Origin: Perkinsus olseni
Taxonomy: Eukaryota > Perkinsozoa > Perkinsida > Perkinsidae
NCBI GenBank assembly: GCA_013115135.1
Contig: JABANP010000183.1
Span: 29,265-93,264 of the forward strand
Length of the DNA: 64,000 nucleotides
Reading direction: 5' to 3'
Position numbers and translations under genes: made by a program. Below the pieces are notes generated by a model. The model saw only the letters and a program-made list of their open reading frames with translations. It ran no database searches and was not told where the DNA came from. Each line of letters opens with the position of its first letter. Position 1 is the first letter of the stretch. This document shows, piece by piece, positions 1 to 8,897 of this stretch.

Positions 1-52
1 TCTATTGTGCGCTCATAAGCTATGCGTGGCAATTTCGCTCACGCCGATCGGC

Positions 53-709
53 CTACGTAGGAATGCTACCAAGTGATTCAATTACTGAGCAATTTGCTGC
101 ATACTCAAATAATCGATAAAAATGCTTTGTCACAGTAAAGTTTACTGTGGATTGGCTTACCGCTTTACCGAGCTGGAAGGATTCTGCGAGGAACTTCATC
201 GGATGAAGCCTTGAGCCATCATGAAGGGTAGAGTTGATAATTATAGAAATACCAACAACCAAGCTCAACACCAGTGTTTTTGGCACGCTCAGAATCAACT
301 GGATGCCGACGCGAGAAGATACACTACTGAGAACGCAACACTCAAAGAACAACGCAAAAGCATGAGTTCACATCAACCTGACAAAAGCGAGATTGGGATT
401 GAATTCACGCCAATCAGTCAATACCTTAAATTAAGCAAAAGTTTATCTTTTTCTTGTAGCGATGAGATGAGTTCGATAAGGAGAGAATTCCGTCGCTTTC
501 CTGAAATAGCGGGATTCTTGGGTAGAAAACTGCGAGAAAATCGAAACCAAATATGGAGAATCCAAAATGGAGAATCCACCTGTCGAGTTCTCCGTGGACT
601 TCTTTGCACCAACATTCTTGTCTTCATTGTTTTCTTCTAAATCTCGTATCTCAGCTTCCAAGCTTGAAAAAGACGATTGCCCGAGAGAAGGTAAATTTCC
701 GTTTCTCAA
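53..709 (-). CDS. possible exons of a gene at the left edge
   Basis: Two minus-strand open stretches, roughly 709-443 and 352-53, read like coding sequence but no product is recognised. The first contains a charged, coiled-coil-like part (LEAEIRDLEENNEDKN) followed by a Ser/Thr-rich part. The second has a hydrophobic stretch (LVLSLVVGISIIIN) that could span a membrane. A GTAAGC donor-like site follows the LGKA codons near 164. Neither has a convincing start, and the plus-strand frame at 221-640 overlaps them, so the strand is not certain. The gene, if real, may run past the left end of the window. Confidence 0.22.
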
Positions 710-3121
710 CTACCTGTTTGATTTCACGTCTTAACCTTTTTATTTTACTAACTGGCTTCACACCGTCTCCGGGCAGCACTTCAGAGATATCAGGCCCGGC
801 TGGTATCTGAGGTTAACCTGCCCCATGCCAGCATAGACACAAGATACGTCATTTTCTAAACCTCAGTTACATACCGGAAGCGAGAACGTGACTAACCAAC
901 CCGTGCATGAGTGCTGTATGGCGCCCGATCTGAAACGCCGTAGTGGCGTGCCGTACGCCCGGCGTACTACACCGCAGCCATAGCTATCGTCTATCATGCC
1001 AGATGGCCGATAGGGCAATTGTTTCCAATCCCATCCCTCCACTCCCGGAGCGGAAGTATCAGGCACAGGTTCGTCTAAGCGGAGTATGTGGCGTTATCGC
1101 GTTATTGTCGGTCGCGCCGATTGAGTCGGCAGCTCGCGGGTCAACAACTCGGGTCCTATACTCGATCGATATGGCTTCATCAAGCCATTTCCTCAAAGGC
1201 CCAAGCGCCCCGAGTGTGGATACTCAATCCGCTGAAATTCAGCGGCTGAATTTTTCTCCAAAGATTTCCTTCGACAATGCTTCTACTGTAGAAGCATCGC
1301 TGAATCCTCTCACTCCATAGTCCGCGAGAAACTATAGTTCGTGAGAGACAGTTGAATTCGTAAGGAACAAAGGAGATTGATTTTTAGGCGTTGACCGCGA
1401 TCCAGAAATCGATGCGGAGCGTCGGAATCGATCCCCTGAACACCCTCGGCATTCCCTACAGAACGCGGAGTTTCACCACCCTTCTCTAGTACCCAGTAGT
1501 AGCGTCCGACCAGCATCATCTTCGGTACAGTTCTCCAGGACTTCGCCGAGGAGGCATGATAATTGGGGGAAGGTTCGTGAGAGTCTTCGCTTCCCTCAGA
1601 CATCAAACAGGGAAATCTGTCTTGAGAGAGTTTATAAAGACCACTATCGAGTTGAATTGGCGTGACAACCGGCGCTCTCTATGCTGAGAGACGTGGCGAT
1701 TATACCATGTACAGCACGATGTATAAGGAGAGCTTCAATCGAGAATCGCCTGAAAATATTCAAGACGTAAGTACCGATAATGATGCTAACTTAGTTGCCT
1801 GGTTTTGCTGGTATCTGGCTACCTGGTATCTGGTTGCTGGTATCTGGTGGGTCGGTCAATAAACCATTTCTGAAACGCAGAATAGAACCTCAAACTGCAT
1901 GTACCGTGCCAAGATCAATTCCAGATGTGATTCTGAGTCTCAGAATTACTTTGTTCCACGAAAAGCAACACCGAACCGACTTCGAGTTACCATCCCGCCG
2001 CCACGCTGGTCCAGAGTGCGAATGGTTCTGGTTTAAGACAGGCAGAGTGAGAACGCAACCACCGAGTTTTGGAATATAAAATTCAATTTTCCATCTACGG
2101 TCTTCACGTCATCAACGACCTGGCTGAGTTACAGCGCAACTTCCGTGAAGCAGGAGATGAATATCGGCGACAAAAGCACCGCAAAGACTACACTACGCGG
2201 GGCGGCGAGGTGAGCCAGGAGTCAACGACCCCATAATGAGCAATACGAAATTTGTGAAAGCAACTGAAGAGTGCACTATGTCCGTTGGCGGCTAGTGCTC
2301 AATTTTTAATACTAACAGACACACGTAGTGCGAGAAATTCGCTTCTCCAAGCCTGATAATAACAACCACCCTAGGGTTTGACCCTGGACCTCCTCCATGC
2401 CGGAACAGGAGACTAACCTCTAGACCAAAAAATTCTATAAGTTAATGCTCTGTATATTTTGAGTACGGGCGACGGCTCGAGTCTTGCACGTATGCGCGAA
2501 CGCGAGTCCGAGGTGCACACGCTGAATGAGCTGCTTATTAATAAAAAGACAAAGAGGGGCTTCAATTCCGAAACTCAGAATTGGTTCCCAATTCGCACTT
2601 CGTGTATGAAGTCAGTTCCAGAATCCATTCAGAGCTTGAAAGTACGTGCATAGAGTCCTAAGAACGGAGCGTCACTCCTGTTTGGAGACTGAATAATTGA
2701 GAACTCAACAGTCGAGTTTTGCCACCTGAAATCCAGTCTTGGGTCCAGTGTCTTCGAATCATCATGAAAGATTTAGCGCGGCTCTAGCTGGGAGCTATGC
2801 TATCATCGGACATCAGAAAGGTGTCGTTCAATAGACTGATTAAGAAACTCAGAATGGATCCTGGAATCGCATTTCACGTGTAAAAATCACGGATCACGGA
2901 GGTCTCTGAATTACTTTGTTGAACAGGGGGAAGGACAGTACTATCAGCGGAGCATTCGACGATGGAGCCGTCTCCGAATCTAGCCGCTGCGGGAAGAATC
3001 CAAGCTGATGACGCGGTGGTATAACCAGCGTCGACGCCCCTATTTCACGCTTCCAGCTACGGAACCGAACCTGAGTATTCCTGAATCGTGCAGGGAGCGA
3101 CCTAAGATACCGAACCGACTT
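710..3121. other. no gene seen; repeat-derived spacer
   Basis: No frame here looks like a gene. The stretch holds degenerate copies of a dispersed motif beginning CTCAGAAT (near 1940, 2570 and 2845; related copies near 14970 and 15220), one CCTAAGATAC motif at about 3101, and the tRNA-like piece listed at 2369-2430. Confidence 0.5.
2369..2430 (-). pseudogene. degenerate tRNA-like sequence
   Basis: On the minus strand an A-box-like GGTCTAGAGGTTAG is followed by a T-arm-like GGGTCAAACCC. The anticodon stem closes only four pairs around an 11-base loop and no acceptor stem can be drawn. This is a tRNA pseudogene or the head of a tRNA-derived SINE, not a working tRNA. Confidence 0.4.
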
Positions 3122-3305
3122 ATTGGGCCTGTTTCATAGGAGCAAATTTGCTCCTTAAGTGCAAGTAGCGCCTTAAGTAAACCTCAAGGCGCCTTAAATT
3201 TTTCTGGTAAAGTGTTTCACTACTTAAGTAACATCACCAAGGCGCCTTAAACTTAGAATTACTCGAGGCGCCTTAATTTAAGTATCCTTGTGAAACAGGC
3301 CCATT
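3122..3305. mobile_element. 178-bp MITE (Tourist/Harbinger-like)
   Basis: The ends are a perfect 12-bp inverted repeat, GGGCCTGTTTCA at 3125-3136 and TGAAACAGGCCC at 3291-3302, flanked by ATT on both sides (3122-3124 and 3303-3305), which fits a 3-bp target duplication. The inside contains at least four copies of GCGCCTTAA, several within the palindrome AAGGCGCCTT, so the whole element can fold. It has no coding capacity. The GGGCCTGTTT-type end and 3-bp duplication resemble Tourist-like MITEs of the PIF/Harbinger group; the exact superfamily is inferred. Confidence 0.8.
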
Positions 3306-3523
3306 CACTTTCTTCCACCGCTCGGGCGGGCGAGGTGACCCCTTGCCGAAGGTATGTCTCCCAGCACTGGCGTCTCCTGTTCTCACGGAAGCCTTCGTGA
3401 AGTTCACGACGCGAAGCCGTTGTTGTAAAAAGGACCACTTCGCCAAGAAGCCAAAATTGTAGAAAATTTTCTGACTACGGATTGAACTCCGTCACAACTG
3501 AACCATTATGCAGTTGCCTTCGC

Positions 3524-4420
3524 ATGGCATCCGCACCATCTCCGGGCGATCGTGCTGCTCTGTCGACCAGTGAGGTTTTGAGCAAGGCCACGGGTGCTGC
3601 TTTCCGCGGTGGCATCGCTGGTGCCTCCGCGCAAGTACTCAACGTATTCGCTTTGATGTGGATGCGCACGACCATGAACTACCAATACCGCTACGGTGGT
3701 GGCCTGATGGAGGTCCTCAGAAAGCTGTACGGTGAGGGAGGCGTGCCGAGGTTCTACCGAGGGCTCCTTCCTGCACTCATGCAAGCCCCCTTGAGTCGCT
3801 TCGGTGACACCGCAGCTAACGTCGGCGTTCTTGCGCTCCTAGACAGCAGCGCTGCCACTAAGGACATTCCCGTCGGGGTGAAGACTGCGGCGGCATCATG
3901 CGGAGCGGCGTGCTTCCGAGTCGCTCTTATGCCGATCGATGCGTGGAAGACGACTGAGCAAGTTGAAGGCCAGGCCGGCATGCGAGTGCTCGTCGACAAG
4001 GTGAAGCAGCACGGCGTGAGCAAGCTGTGGCACGGCTCCTTGGGAGCGATGAGCGCTACGTGGGTCGGCCACTACCCCTGGTTTGTGACTCACAACTACC
4101 TGTCTCAAAACCTTCCCCAGTTTGATTCTCTCCCGGCAGGCAAGTACGTAAGAAACGCGTTTATGGGGTTCTGTTCGTCGTTTGTGTCGGACTGCATTTC
4201 TAACTCGCTGAGGGTTTTGAAAACAACCAAGCAGACTTCGGTCGAACCGATCAGCTATCGTCAAGCCTACAAGATGATCATTGATAAGGACGGCTTTGCT
4301 GGTCTCTTCGGGAGAGGGCTCAAGACGAGAATCATCACCAACGGCATGCAAGGGATGTTCTTTTCCGTGGCTTGGAAGGCCATTCAAGAACGCCTGGATA
4401 GAAGAGCGAAGACTTCATGA
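3524..4420 (+). CDS. mitochondrial carrier family (SLC25-like) protein
   Basis: This intronless 298-aa protein belongs to the mitochondrial carrier family, which moves metabolites across the inner mitochondrial membrane; the substrate cannot be named. Three repeats of about 90 residues are visible. The second carries the clearest signature, PIDAWK at residues 137-142 (PxDxxK pattern). The first repeat has GGxxRFYRGLLPAL after its first helix pair, and the third has GLFGRGLKTRIITNG near residues 260-274. The signature proline is absent from repeats 1 and 3, so it is a divergent member. The start is the ATG at 3524; the frame stays open upstream to 3482 but without another ATG. Length matches the family (about 300 aa). 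Confidence 0.85.
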   Translation: MASAPSPGDRAALSTSEVLSKATGAAFRGGIAGASAQVLNVFALMWMRTTMNYQYRYGGGLMEVLRKLYGEGGVPRFYRGLLPALMQAPLSRFGDTAANVGVLALLDSSAATKDIPVGVKTAAASCGAACFRVALMPIDAWKTTEQVEGQAGMRVLVDKVKQHGVSKLWHGSLGAMSATWVGHYPWFVTHNYLSQNLPQFDSLPAGKYVRNAFMGFCSSFVSDCISNSLRVLKTTKQTSVEPISYRQAYKMIIDKDGFAGLFGRGLKTRIITNGMQGMFFSVAWKAIQERLDRRAKTS

Positions 4421-5191
4421 TAATAATAATTTTTGCACCACGGTTGCCGATATTTTTTTCACTCATGCTTGTGTGGTGGCTGAAAGCCGGGCGTAGTGTT
4501 GAATGAAAGTGCTTCAGAGGAAACCGAATAAAGGACAACTCTGCAACCCTGTCTTATCGATGGGCGTGGGGATGAAGAGCACGCTGATGTAAGCACACAG
4601 AGATCTCTTAAGACTCTAACTTAAGCGGCATGAGCGTTATAAGATGATTCCAATTCACTTTTCGAACAGTGGCTTGAGAGCTTCTGTACTGGATAGCAAC
4701 TAAGATATTCGAGCGATCCTCAGGAAGGAGGAGGGTGGCCGCGTGCGCTATGAAGGCTAATTTTGTCGGGCAGATATGCTCTGGCCGACGGACGGGTCGC
4801 AACACCGTTGACGCGTTCGAAGGGAGGGTTCGCTGAAACACAGCTCATCGCGAGATCTCTCTACCATCAAGCTCATGGCCCTGTAGATGGTATTCGATCT
4901 GAAAGCTTACTTTATGCGGCCTGTCGAACCACATCTCGAAGAGGCGGCATTCAGGGCGGATGCTCCACCGCCGTGTTAGTCACCACACTATTCAGTTCCT
5001 CCTCCCGGTAACTGATTCACGATCGAACAGCCGATTCCGCGATACTGTCCTTAGTGGTCCACACTATGAACTCGGCTGGCAGCAACCAGAGCGTGACGCC
5101 CCTCCCGTCACGCTTGATGATGTCGCGTCTCGTTCGCCGTCACTCCCGCGGCCGTCTCTCCTAGCCCTTCGCATCTTCACCAACCCTTGCT
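4421..5191. other. no gene seen between carrier and mucin-like gene
   Basis: Short overlapping frames only, none with a recognisable start, splice structure or family. The 3' end of the carrier transcript and the promoter of the mucin-like gene must lie here, but no signal is distinct. Confidence 0.5.
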
Positions 5192-6169
5192 ATGTTGCCC
5201 CGTTATATCGCTGTTGCCGCGGTCGCTGTTGCCGCTTCCGTTGATACTGCTGTTGCCAGTACCACAACAGGCAGCAGACTGTGCGGCACTGCTCTTTGCA
5301 GGAAGGAGATTGGCTTGGGGTCTTATTGTAAGAGTTACCAGCCCCATCTCCCTGGACGTGTTTGCAAGACCCTTGACGATAGGGACACTAGGCTCATCCG
5401 CTGTGATTGTGAGGACCCGACTGCTCAGCCTACTACTACGCCAAGCTGTGAGCCGGCTAAAACTACCACTAGTCCGAGCTGCGAGCCTGTGAAGACTACA
5501 ACCACCACTACCGCTACTCCGAGCTGCGGGCCTGTCAAGACCACTACTACTAAGCGAACTACTACAACCACCACTACCACTACTCCGAGCTGCGAGCCCG
5601 TCAAGCCCACCACAACTCCGAGCTGCGAGCCTGTCAAGACCACTACTACTAAGCGAACTACTACAACCACCACTACCACTACGCCGAGCTGCGGGCCTGT
5701 CAAGACCACTACTACTAAGCGAACTACTACAACCACCACTACCACAACTCCGAGCTGCGAGCCTGTCAAGACTACCACAACTCCGAGCTGTGAGCCTGTC
5801 AAGACTACCACAACTCCGAGCTGTGAGCCTGTCAAGACTACCACTACGCCCAGCTGTGAGCCTGTCAAGACTACCACTACGCCCAGCTGTGAGCCTGTCA
5901 AGACTACCACTACTCGAACCCCAAACACCAGCACTACGCCGAGCCACACGCCCGCCAACACCACGACTACGCCTAGCGGCGCCCCAGTGACAACTACTGC
6001 GTCCCCGACGCTCCCTCGCAAGGCCTGTTATGGCGGTGATCTCGCCTGTGACAGCGAGCTGCCCGGCAGCGTCTGCCAGAGGCACGCGGGAGACTCTAGG
6101 CTTGGCAGATGCGTTGGTGGACGCAACCCTCACAAGAGGAACATCTCCTGCGCTTGCTTCTACCACTAG
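5192..6169 (+). CDS. secreted Thr-rich mucin-like repeat protein
   Basis: This 325-aa intronless protein begins with a signal peptide (MLPRYIAVAAVAVAASVDTAVAS, about residues 1-22). A Cys-containing domain of about 60 residues follows, then a low-complexity region of about 180 residues, and a C-terminal Cys-rich domain of about 50 residues ending CACFYH. The middle is built from an 11-residue unit of the type SCEPVKTTTTP repeated over ten times, three of them separated by a KRTTTTTTTTTP block. Such Thr tracts are expected to be heavily O-glycosylated, so a coat, mucus-like or wall protein is likely. DNA of the repeats is nearly identical between units, so copy number probably varies. No enzyme domain is seen. 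Confidence 0.85.
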   Translation: MLPRYIAVAAVAVAASVDTAVASTTTGSRLCGTALCRKEIGLGSYCKSYQPHLPGRVCKTLDDRDTRLIRCDCEDPTAQPTTTPSCEPAKTTTSPSCEPVKTTTTTTATPSCGPVKTTTTKRTTTTTTTTTPSCEPVKPTTTPSCEPVKTTTTKRTTTTTTTTTPSCGPVKTTTTKRTTTTTTTTTPSCEPVKTTTTPSCEPVKTTTTPSCEPVKTTTTPSCEPVKTTTTPSCEPVKTTTTRTPNTSTTPSHTPANTTTTPSGAPVTTTASPTLPRKACYGGDLACDSELPGSVCQRHAGDSRLGRCVGGRNPHKRNISCACFYH

Positions 6170-6438
6170 AGGCAGCATAGGTTACTTCTCCAGGATTTTT
6201 ACCGGTTACTTTCCTCACTCAATCAGCCTGTTATCTACAGCACGCTTTACCGCTGACCACCACTGTTGTGTTGTCGAGTCACTTGTTTACAGAGCAATGA
6301 CGACTGAGGGATAAATCTACCGTATTGGCATGTCTCTCTCGCAAATAGGGGACCACGCGTGCTGATCAGTAAGCTCCACCAGGAGGCGTTACCACATGGT
6401 GCTCGTGTTTCATGCTGTATCTTTCGCTCTAGTTCAAC

Positions 6439-6472
6439 CCGAAGTACCAGTCTGCAGAGACTGGTACTTCGG
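6439..6472. repeat. perfect 15-bp stem palindrome
   Basis: Arms at 6439-6453 and 6458-6472 are perfect reverse complements around a 4-base loop (GCAG). No mobile-element ends flank it. Confidence 0.9.
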
Positions 6473-6605
6473 TGCAGCGCAGGTTCAGCGTCCGATTCAT
6501 TGTTGTATATCGGCATAGTGCCCAGTCGTGCTTGGTCGGCGGTTGTATATGGATAATGCGATATATCTGCTTGATCGAGCCGCTGATTCAAGATGACAGC
6601 CCAAT

Positions 6606-6660
6606 CCTGTGGTGTCTTGTGTTCGAGTCGAGGTTTGGCACGCGAAGGCAATGAACTGTA
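6606..6660 (+). repeat. dispersed repeat shared with 58537-58590
   Basis: About 50 bp around GTGGTGTCTTGTGTTCGAGT and GCGAAGGCAATGAACTG occur again in the same orientation near 58540. The function is unknown. Confidence 0.8.
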
Positions 6661-6672
6661 TCTGCAGTAACG

Positions 6673-6965
6673 TCATGTGCGGTATTAGCGTTCGCACGCG
6701 CGAGCTGTGCCGCTCTGACTACTATTACACTACAATAGCGATGCCTTTATCGGAAAGAAAACTCAGTGCCTCGCTTGTCGACTAGCTGCTCACTCATCCG
6801 TATCAGCATCTCTCTTCATTCGAGGGGCGCGCAAGGCGTTCATCGGGCCACCCTATGTTAGTAGTGCCAAAGGGAGTTGCCTTTGGGGCAAGCATTGCCG
6901 CTTATCGACAGAGGGTGAGACGTTCCTACGCAGTATGAATCCAGACGAATATAACTTTAACGACA
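6673..6965. other. no gene seen
   Basis: Nothing recognisable between the dispersed repeat and the tRNA-like sequence. Confidence 0.4.
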
Positions 6966-7038
6966 TGCCTCTAACAGGATTCGAACCTACGACCTAGTGG
7001 GGGGCATGCTAGCAGCCCTACCATTACACCACAGAGTC
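6966..7038 (-). tRNA. tRNA-Gly(GCC)-like, abnormal anticodon arm
   Basis: The 73-base minus-strand sequence has a good T-arm (GTAGG TTCGAAT CCTGT), a D-loop AATGGTA, and an acceptor stem GACTCTG/TAGAGGC with one A-G mismatch. A GCC triplet sits after a T where the anticodon should be, which would mean glycine. The anticodon stem does not form in the normal register: CTAG pairs with CTAG, leaving a loop of 9-11 bases. It is either a pseudogene, a SINE head, or a tRNA with an unusual arm. Confidence 0.45.
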
Positions 7039-7757
7039 ACATGCCTTTAAAGCATTAGATGCTTGTCGGCGGTCCCACGGTCTGATTCTATGCGCGAAGG
7101 ACGCCGGTATACCTTCAAACTTACCCACACGATATACCAATATCAGAGGTTGCCCCGCACAGATTAGAGTTCAACAAAAACCAGTCTTCAGGCCCTGGTA
7201 TAACTCTCTTGTTTTGCTCTCGCCAATAGCTCATCACACTAACCGTAAACACAAACTCGGCATAAGCGAGAACACGTCGTTTCATGGAATTATGATCAAC
7301 GGTAGAAAGTACTTCCAAAAAGTCTGTTGAGAGTCTTTCTCGTCTCTTTCCTCAACGCAGTTGCTGATGCCAGCATTGCTGTTGTTCCTGCTGGAGGTAC
7401 CAGTACCAAACTGACGACGGAAAAATCGGACGAGATTGAAAATAATAGGAGCTCACTATATAGCTGCTCCCAGCGATGATAAGATGCAGATGACCAGAAG
7501 GGCGATCAGGAGCTTCGTCAAAGTATTCGATGGGCAGGATATCTGAGGTTGAAGACGGGGGATCATGAGTGCGCTTATGCTATCAGCGGAAACAACCCGC
7601 GTGGATTTACATAAGGAAGAGAGCAGGAAATTTTCAAAATTTTTAAAAATAAACTCACAAATTTTCCTTAATTTTTAGAAATTTCATGATTTTTTCTCTT
7701 CACTAAAGTGTTTAATATACTCTTTTTCTGATCTAGGTTTCATTTGCAGAAGGAGCG
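7039..7757. other. no gene seen
   Basis: No coding frame is convincing. An AT-rich stretch lies at 7620-7745. Promoters for either neighbour could be here but none is distinct. Confidence 0.4.
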
Positions 7758-8048
7758 CTACGGACTGTTCCTCATCGAAAATGCTGCGAACGACTGATCG
7801 AGACTACGACGAGTATATCTTGCTGACGACCCTCGTACAGTCTGATATCTGCGCATGTCCCCTCGCATGATGTCCCTAATAATCCTGTTCTTGTCGCCGC
7901 CGTTGTCGCATTCTTTGGGTAAGCATAAACCAGACGTCATCTCTATCGGGTTGTATTCCGAAACCGCCGACTTTAATGAACACATTCTACCTGAGCATGG
8001 AAACAACGCGCGCAAATCCTCGAATAAACTTCCACTCAGAAAGTCCAT
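7758..8048 (-). CDS. short Cys-containing ORF, NRF-domain-like
   Basis: The 96-aa minus-strand frame starts with ATG at 8048. It contains SGLCLPKEC near residue 40, preceded by Cys residues at about 17 and 22. The pattern GLCxPxxC is typical of the NRF (nose-resistant-to-fluoxetine) N-terminal domain found ahead of acyltransferase-3 domains; no acyltransferase part is present. The opposite strand also holds a plausible small secreted ORF (ATG at 7855, hydrophobic start MSPRMMSLIILFL, stop at 8082), so only one of the two is likely real. Confidence 0.3.
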   Translation of the reverse strand: MDFLSGSLFEDLRALFPCSGRMCSLKSAVSEYNPIEMTSGLCLPKECDNGGDKNRIIRDIMRGDMRRYQTVRGSSARYTRRSLDQSFAAFSMRNSP

Positions 8049-8148
8049 TCGAGTAAATTCGGAAAGCTCTCACCGTTCCTAGCAGGAGCCTCGAGAATTG
8101 CGGAGCGAGCGAAGCGAGCGGAGCATATACTGTCAATTCTGCGCTTTT

Positions 8149-8179
8149 TTGTTCGTTCGTTCGTTCGTTCGTTCGTTCA
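8149..8179 (+). repeat. (GTTC)n microsatellite
   Basis: About seven perfect tandem GTTC units follow a purine-rich GAGC/GAAGC tract at 8101-8125. Confidence 0.9.
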
Positions 8180-8335
8180 AATTATTTCTCCGCGACTATG
8201 TCGATTCAACTCGCGAGACACATACCATTCGAAAGCTCGCAGTTTGTGTATTCTATAAAAAATACGAAATCGGTCTCATCCCTGTTCTACCAAGCAAAAC
8301 CGTCGTGGACCGTTGTAGATGAACCCGAAAAAATA

Positions 8336-8425
8336 CGAAAAAAAGCCCGGCCTGGGGTTCGAACCCGAGACTTAGTGCCGAGCTCCGCTTTTTTCGTTAC
8401 GAAAGCCTAGTGGAACTATCCTATG
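8336..8425 (-). pseudogene. tRNA-derived SINE or pseudo-tRNA
   Basis: The minus strand shows an A-box-like TAGTTCCACTAGG and a perfect B-box GGTTCGAACCCC, followed by a T-run at 8331-8337 that could end RNA polymerase III transcription. Acceptor and anticodon stems do not form. The structure fits a small tRNA-derived element. Confidence 0.45.
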
Positions 8426-8620
8426 AAACATAGTTCGCAAATCTCTATGAAATACGTAATGAGCGAAAGATTCATTCTGAATCTCAGTCCCTTCGACGAT
8501 CACCAGCGGCGATGAGAAATCCAACCCAACGTACCAACTATTAATAAAGCTATACACGTTCGCGCTGATTAGGAGAGATGGAAACCAGATAAAATTATAA
8601 AAATGAATTCGTCACGCCCG

Positions 8621-8747
8621 CACGGTGGGGTGAGTGTGGCGGTATATCTTGAAAAAAAACTCGTTTGTTCAACTCACGATGGGGATTAAAATGTGACATC
8701 TCTTAGCTCTGTATCCGCCCTGGTTGCCGAGTTACGTGCGGGAGGGT
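8621..8747 (+). repeat. left terminal inverted repeat
   Basis: 127 bp, identical as reverse complement to 11198-11324. It carries an internal run of eight A residues and ends ...GTGCGGGAGGGT. Confidence 0.97.
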
Positions 8748-8897
8748 TAGACGCATTGAAAAACGCCGAAAAACGCGAGATATACAGCCGAGAGTGGTTC
8801 AACGGGAATGTTTTTTGTGAACCACTGCTCCCACAGAAATAGAAGTGCTGGGCTATCATAATCTGCTTCCGTAGTTTATCCGTCAATCCCGATTCGT

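Noticed and set aside
5177..6178. Long minus-strand frames with SLDRLTA and VVVVLTGSQLG repeats
   Set aside because: They are the antisense of the Thr-rich repeats; the plus strand has ATG, signal peptide and Cys domains.
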